Source: JAUIEH01 sp964483375
GTDB taxonomy: Bacteria; Pseudomonadota; Alphaproteobacteria; Caulobacterales; Maricaulaceae
Reading direction: 5' to 3'
DNA: 35,758 nt
Assembly (NCBI GenBank): GCA_964483375.1
Contig: CAZABJ010000026.1
Coordinates: forward strand, 1-35,758
The position numbers and the translations under genes are program-made. Under the pieces are notes generated by a model. The model did not search any database. It worked only from the letters and a program-made list of their open reading frames with translations, and was not told where the DNA came from. Below are positions 34,606-35,758 of the stretch, one piece after another. Each line of letters begins with the position of its first letter. Positions within the stretch are counted from its first letter, which is position 1.

Positions 34606-35758
34606 ATGAGCGCGGATATCCTTGTTTGGTTGAGCGGCTTGGCTGTGCTGGGGGGTGCGCTCGGGCTCGTATTGCTTCTTGAGCGGCTTTGGAAGCTCGG
34701 GTTGCGCAGGGCGTTTGAGGGCCTGGGCTGGCTCCTGAGCCGGCTCGATAGCCTATTAGTGCTCCGCTACAGCCGGGTCTTCGGCGTGCACGCCGCGCCG
34801 GGGCGTCGCGCCAAGCTGCGCCGATGGGGTCAGCTTGGCGGGGCGTTTCTCGCGCTCTCGCTGGTCGGGGCCTTGGCGCCGGTCTCCCTCGCGCTGCCGG
34901 CGCTGGCGCTGGGGGTGCTCGGCGTCGTCGCCGTCCTGCGCGCGTGGAGCTGGGACGAGGCGGACCGCGAAGCGCAAATCCCGCCGGAGGAGCGCCGCAT
35001 TCGGGGCGGGGAGGATCTCACCGGCGAGGCGTTGTTCGCCGGCGCTTGCGTGTTCTTGCTCGCGCCCATCCTGTTCCACCGTCTTGATGGGTGGCTCGGC
35101 TTGTTTGGAACCGAGCCCGGCCCGGGTGTGTTCACCTATGCGGCCTATATCCTCGGCGAATTCGCCAAAGCGATCCCCTTTGTCGACTTTTCGGAGGTCT
35201 ATGGCTGGCGAAACCCCTCGGGATTAGAGGCCGAGAGCTGGCCCGCCATGCACGCCACCTTCAGCCTGCGGGTGTTCTACGATCTGTTGATCATCGGCGG
35301 GTTGTTCCAGCTTTACGCCGTGAGCCGGCGCATTCAGTCCGGCGCGGATTTGCGGCGCATCGTGGAAACGCTCGCCTCCGACGAAGAGACCGAGCATGAG
35401 CGCGCCGTCGACGCATTGCGCAAGCTGGGCCTGCGCAACCAGCTTCACGCCCAACGCTTCCTCATCAACGACGTCCTGAATGCGCGCTTGCCCGACGACG
35501 CCTATCGGTTTTCGCCAACTGTGCGGGAATTTGCGGCGCTGGCCCTCAACGCCATGGCCGAACGCTTCGCGGACCCGACGCTGAGCCTCGCCGCCATTGA
35601 GGGCTTCCGGTCGGTCGCGCGCAGCCACGCTAAGGATCCGCAGGCCCGGGCGGGGACCCAGAACAATCTGGGCGCTGCGCTGTCTAGGCTTGGCGAACGC
35701 CTGGGCGGGGCGGAGGGGGCCGAGCGGCTGGCCGAGGCGATCACGGCGTATCGCGACG
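34606..35758 (+). CDS. Membrane-anchored TPR protein (3' end beyond the window)
   Basis: The frame is open from ATG 34606 (G-rich Shine-Dalgarno directly upstream) to the window end, 384 codons. The N-terminal helix ILVWLSGLAVLGGALGLVLL is followed by a basic segment, then hydrophobic segments around residues 78-110 (LGGAFLALSLVGALAP, ALGVLGVVAVL) and 147-160, and another at about 228-240 (FYDLLIIGGLFQLYAV). A helical domain follows, and from about residue 345 a TPR of the type AGTQNNLGAALSRLG...EAITAYRD, which usually repeats many times. I recognise no enzyme domain in the visible part. It is transcribed divergently from the TIR-TPR gene across 216 bases, so the two may share regulation. Confidence 0.82.
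   Translation, partial: MSADILVWLSGLAVLGGALGLVLLLERLWKLGLRRAFEGLGWLLSRLDSLLVLRYSRVFGVHAAPGRRAKLRRWGQLGGAFLALSLVGALAPVSLALPALALGVLGVVAVLRAWSWDEADREAQIPPEERRIRGGEDLTGEALFAGACVFLLAPILFHRLDGWLGLFGTEPGPGVFTYAAYILGEFAKAIPFVDFSEVYGWRNPSGLEAESWPAMHATFSLRVFYDLLIIGGLFQLYAVSRRIQSGADLRRIVETLASDEETEHERAVDALRKLGLRNQLHAQRFLINDVLNARLPDDAYRFSPTVREFAALALNAMAERFADPTLSLAAIEGFRSVARSHAKDPQARAGTQNNLGAALSRLGERLGGAEGAERLAEAITAYRD

Overview
The window reads as chromosomal DNA of an aquatic-type alphaproteobacterium. Coding density is high and G+C is about 63-65% in hand-counted rows. The gene set (split metH, ArsR-methyltransferase fusion upstream of metF, DUF4170 next to an MsbA-like ABC exporter, MlaA/MlaC pair, ECF sigma/anti-sigma pair) fits the Hyphomonadales/Caulobacterales/Parvularculales range. 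I cannot name a genus. No rRNA, tRNA, CRISPR array, transposase or integrase is visible.

Layout. 1-3.9 kb: end of a beta-carbonic anhydrase, a GNAT acetyltransferase, a small membrane protein, a FemAB-like transferase preceded by an 11-bp inverted repeat, and a glutaminase with the domain order of the animal kidney-type enzyme. 3.9-7.2 kb: a lower-G+C island (43-52% in three hand-counted rows) with two leftward secreted genes, a lipoprotein and a trypsin-like protease carrying a 24-residue duplication. 7.5-11 kb: an SDR protein lacking the canonical Ser and Tyr, a free-methionine-R-sulfoxide reductase, and an S9-peptidase-like lipoprotein that has lost its nucleophile Ser and catalytic His. 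11-14.7 kb: EttA, a beta-lactamase-family remnant, and mlaC/mlaA.

14.7-21.2 kb is a methionine/SAM-cycle operon: a SahR-like regulator (ArsR HTH plus methyltransferase-like sensor) with a palindrome over its own start, then metF, the homocysteine half of metH, a SAM-dependent methyltransferase, an unannotated 39-codon ORF joined to both neighbours by TGATG stop/start overlaps, and the cobalamin half of metH. Together these regenerate methionine from homocysteine, probably in response to S-adenosylhomocysteine.

21.2-28.9 kb: a secreted protein of unknown function, a PhzF-family protein, a single-domain voltage-gated channel with an unusual Asp/Gly selectivity filter, a fasciclin-domain protein, a DUF262 (GmrSD-type) protein with a displaced perfect Shine-Dalgarno, a three-gene ECF sigma/anti-sigma/Spy-like envelope-stress operon, and a tyrosine phosphatase. 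28.9-32.1 kb: leftward SMR-like transporter, MsbA-like ABC exporter, DUF4170 protein and DsbA-family oxidoreductase. 32.1 kb to the end: a TIR / degenerate NB-ARC / TPR protein diverging from a membrane-anchored TPR protein that runs off the window. This pair is the best candidate here for an undescribed defence or signalling module.
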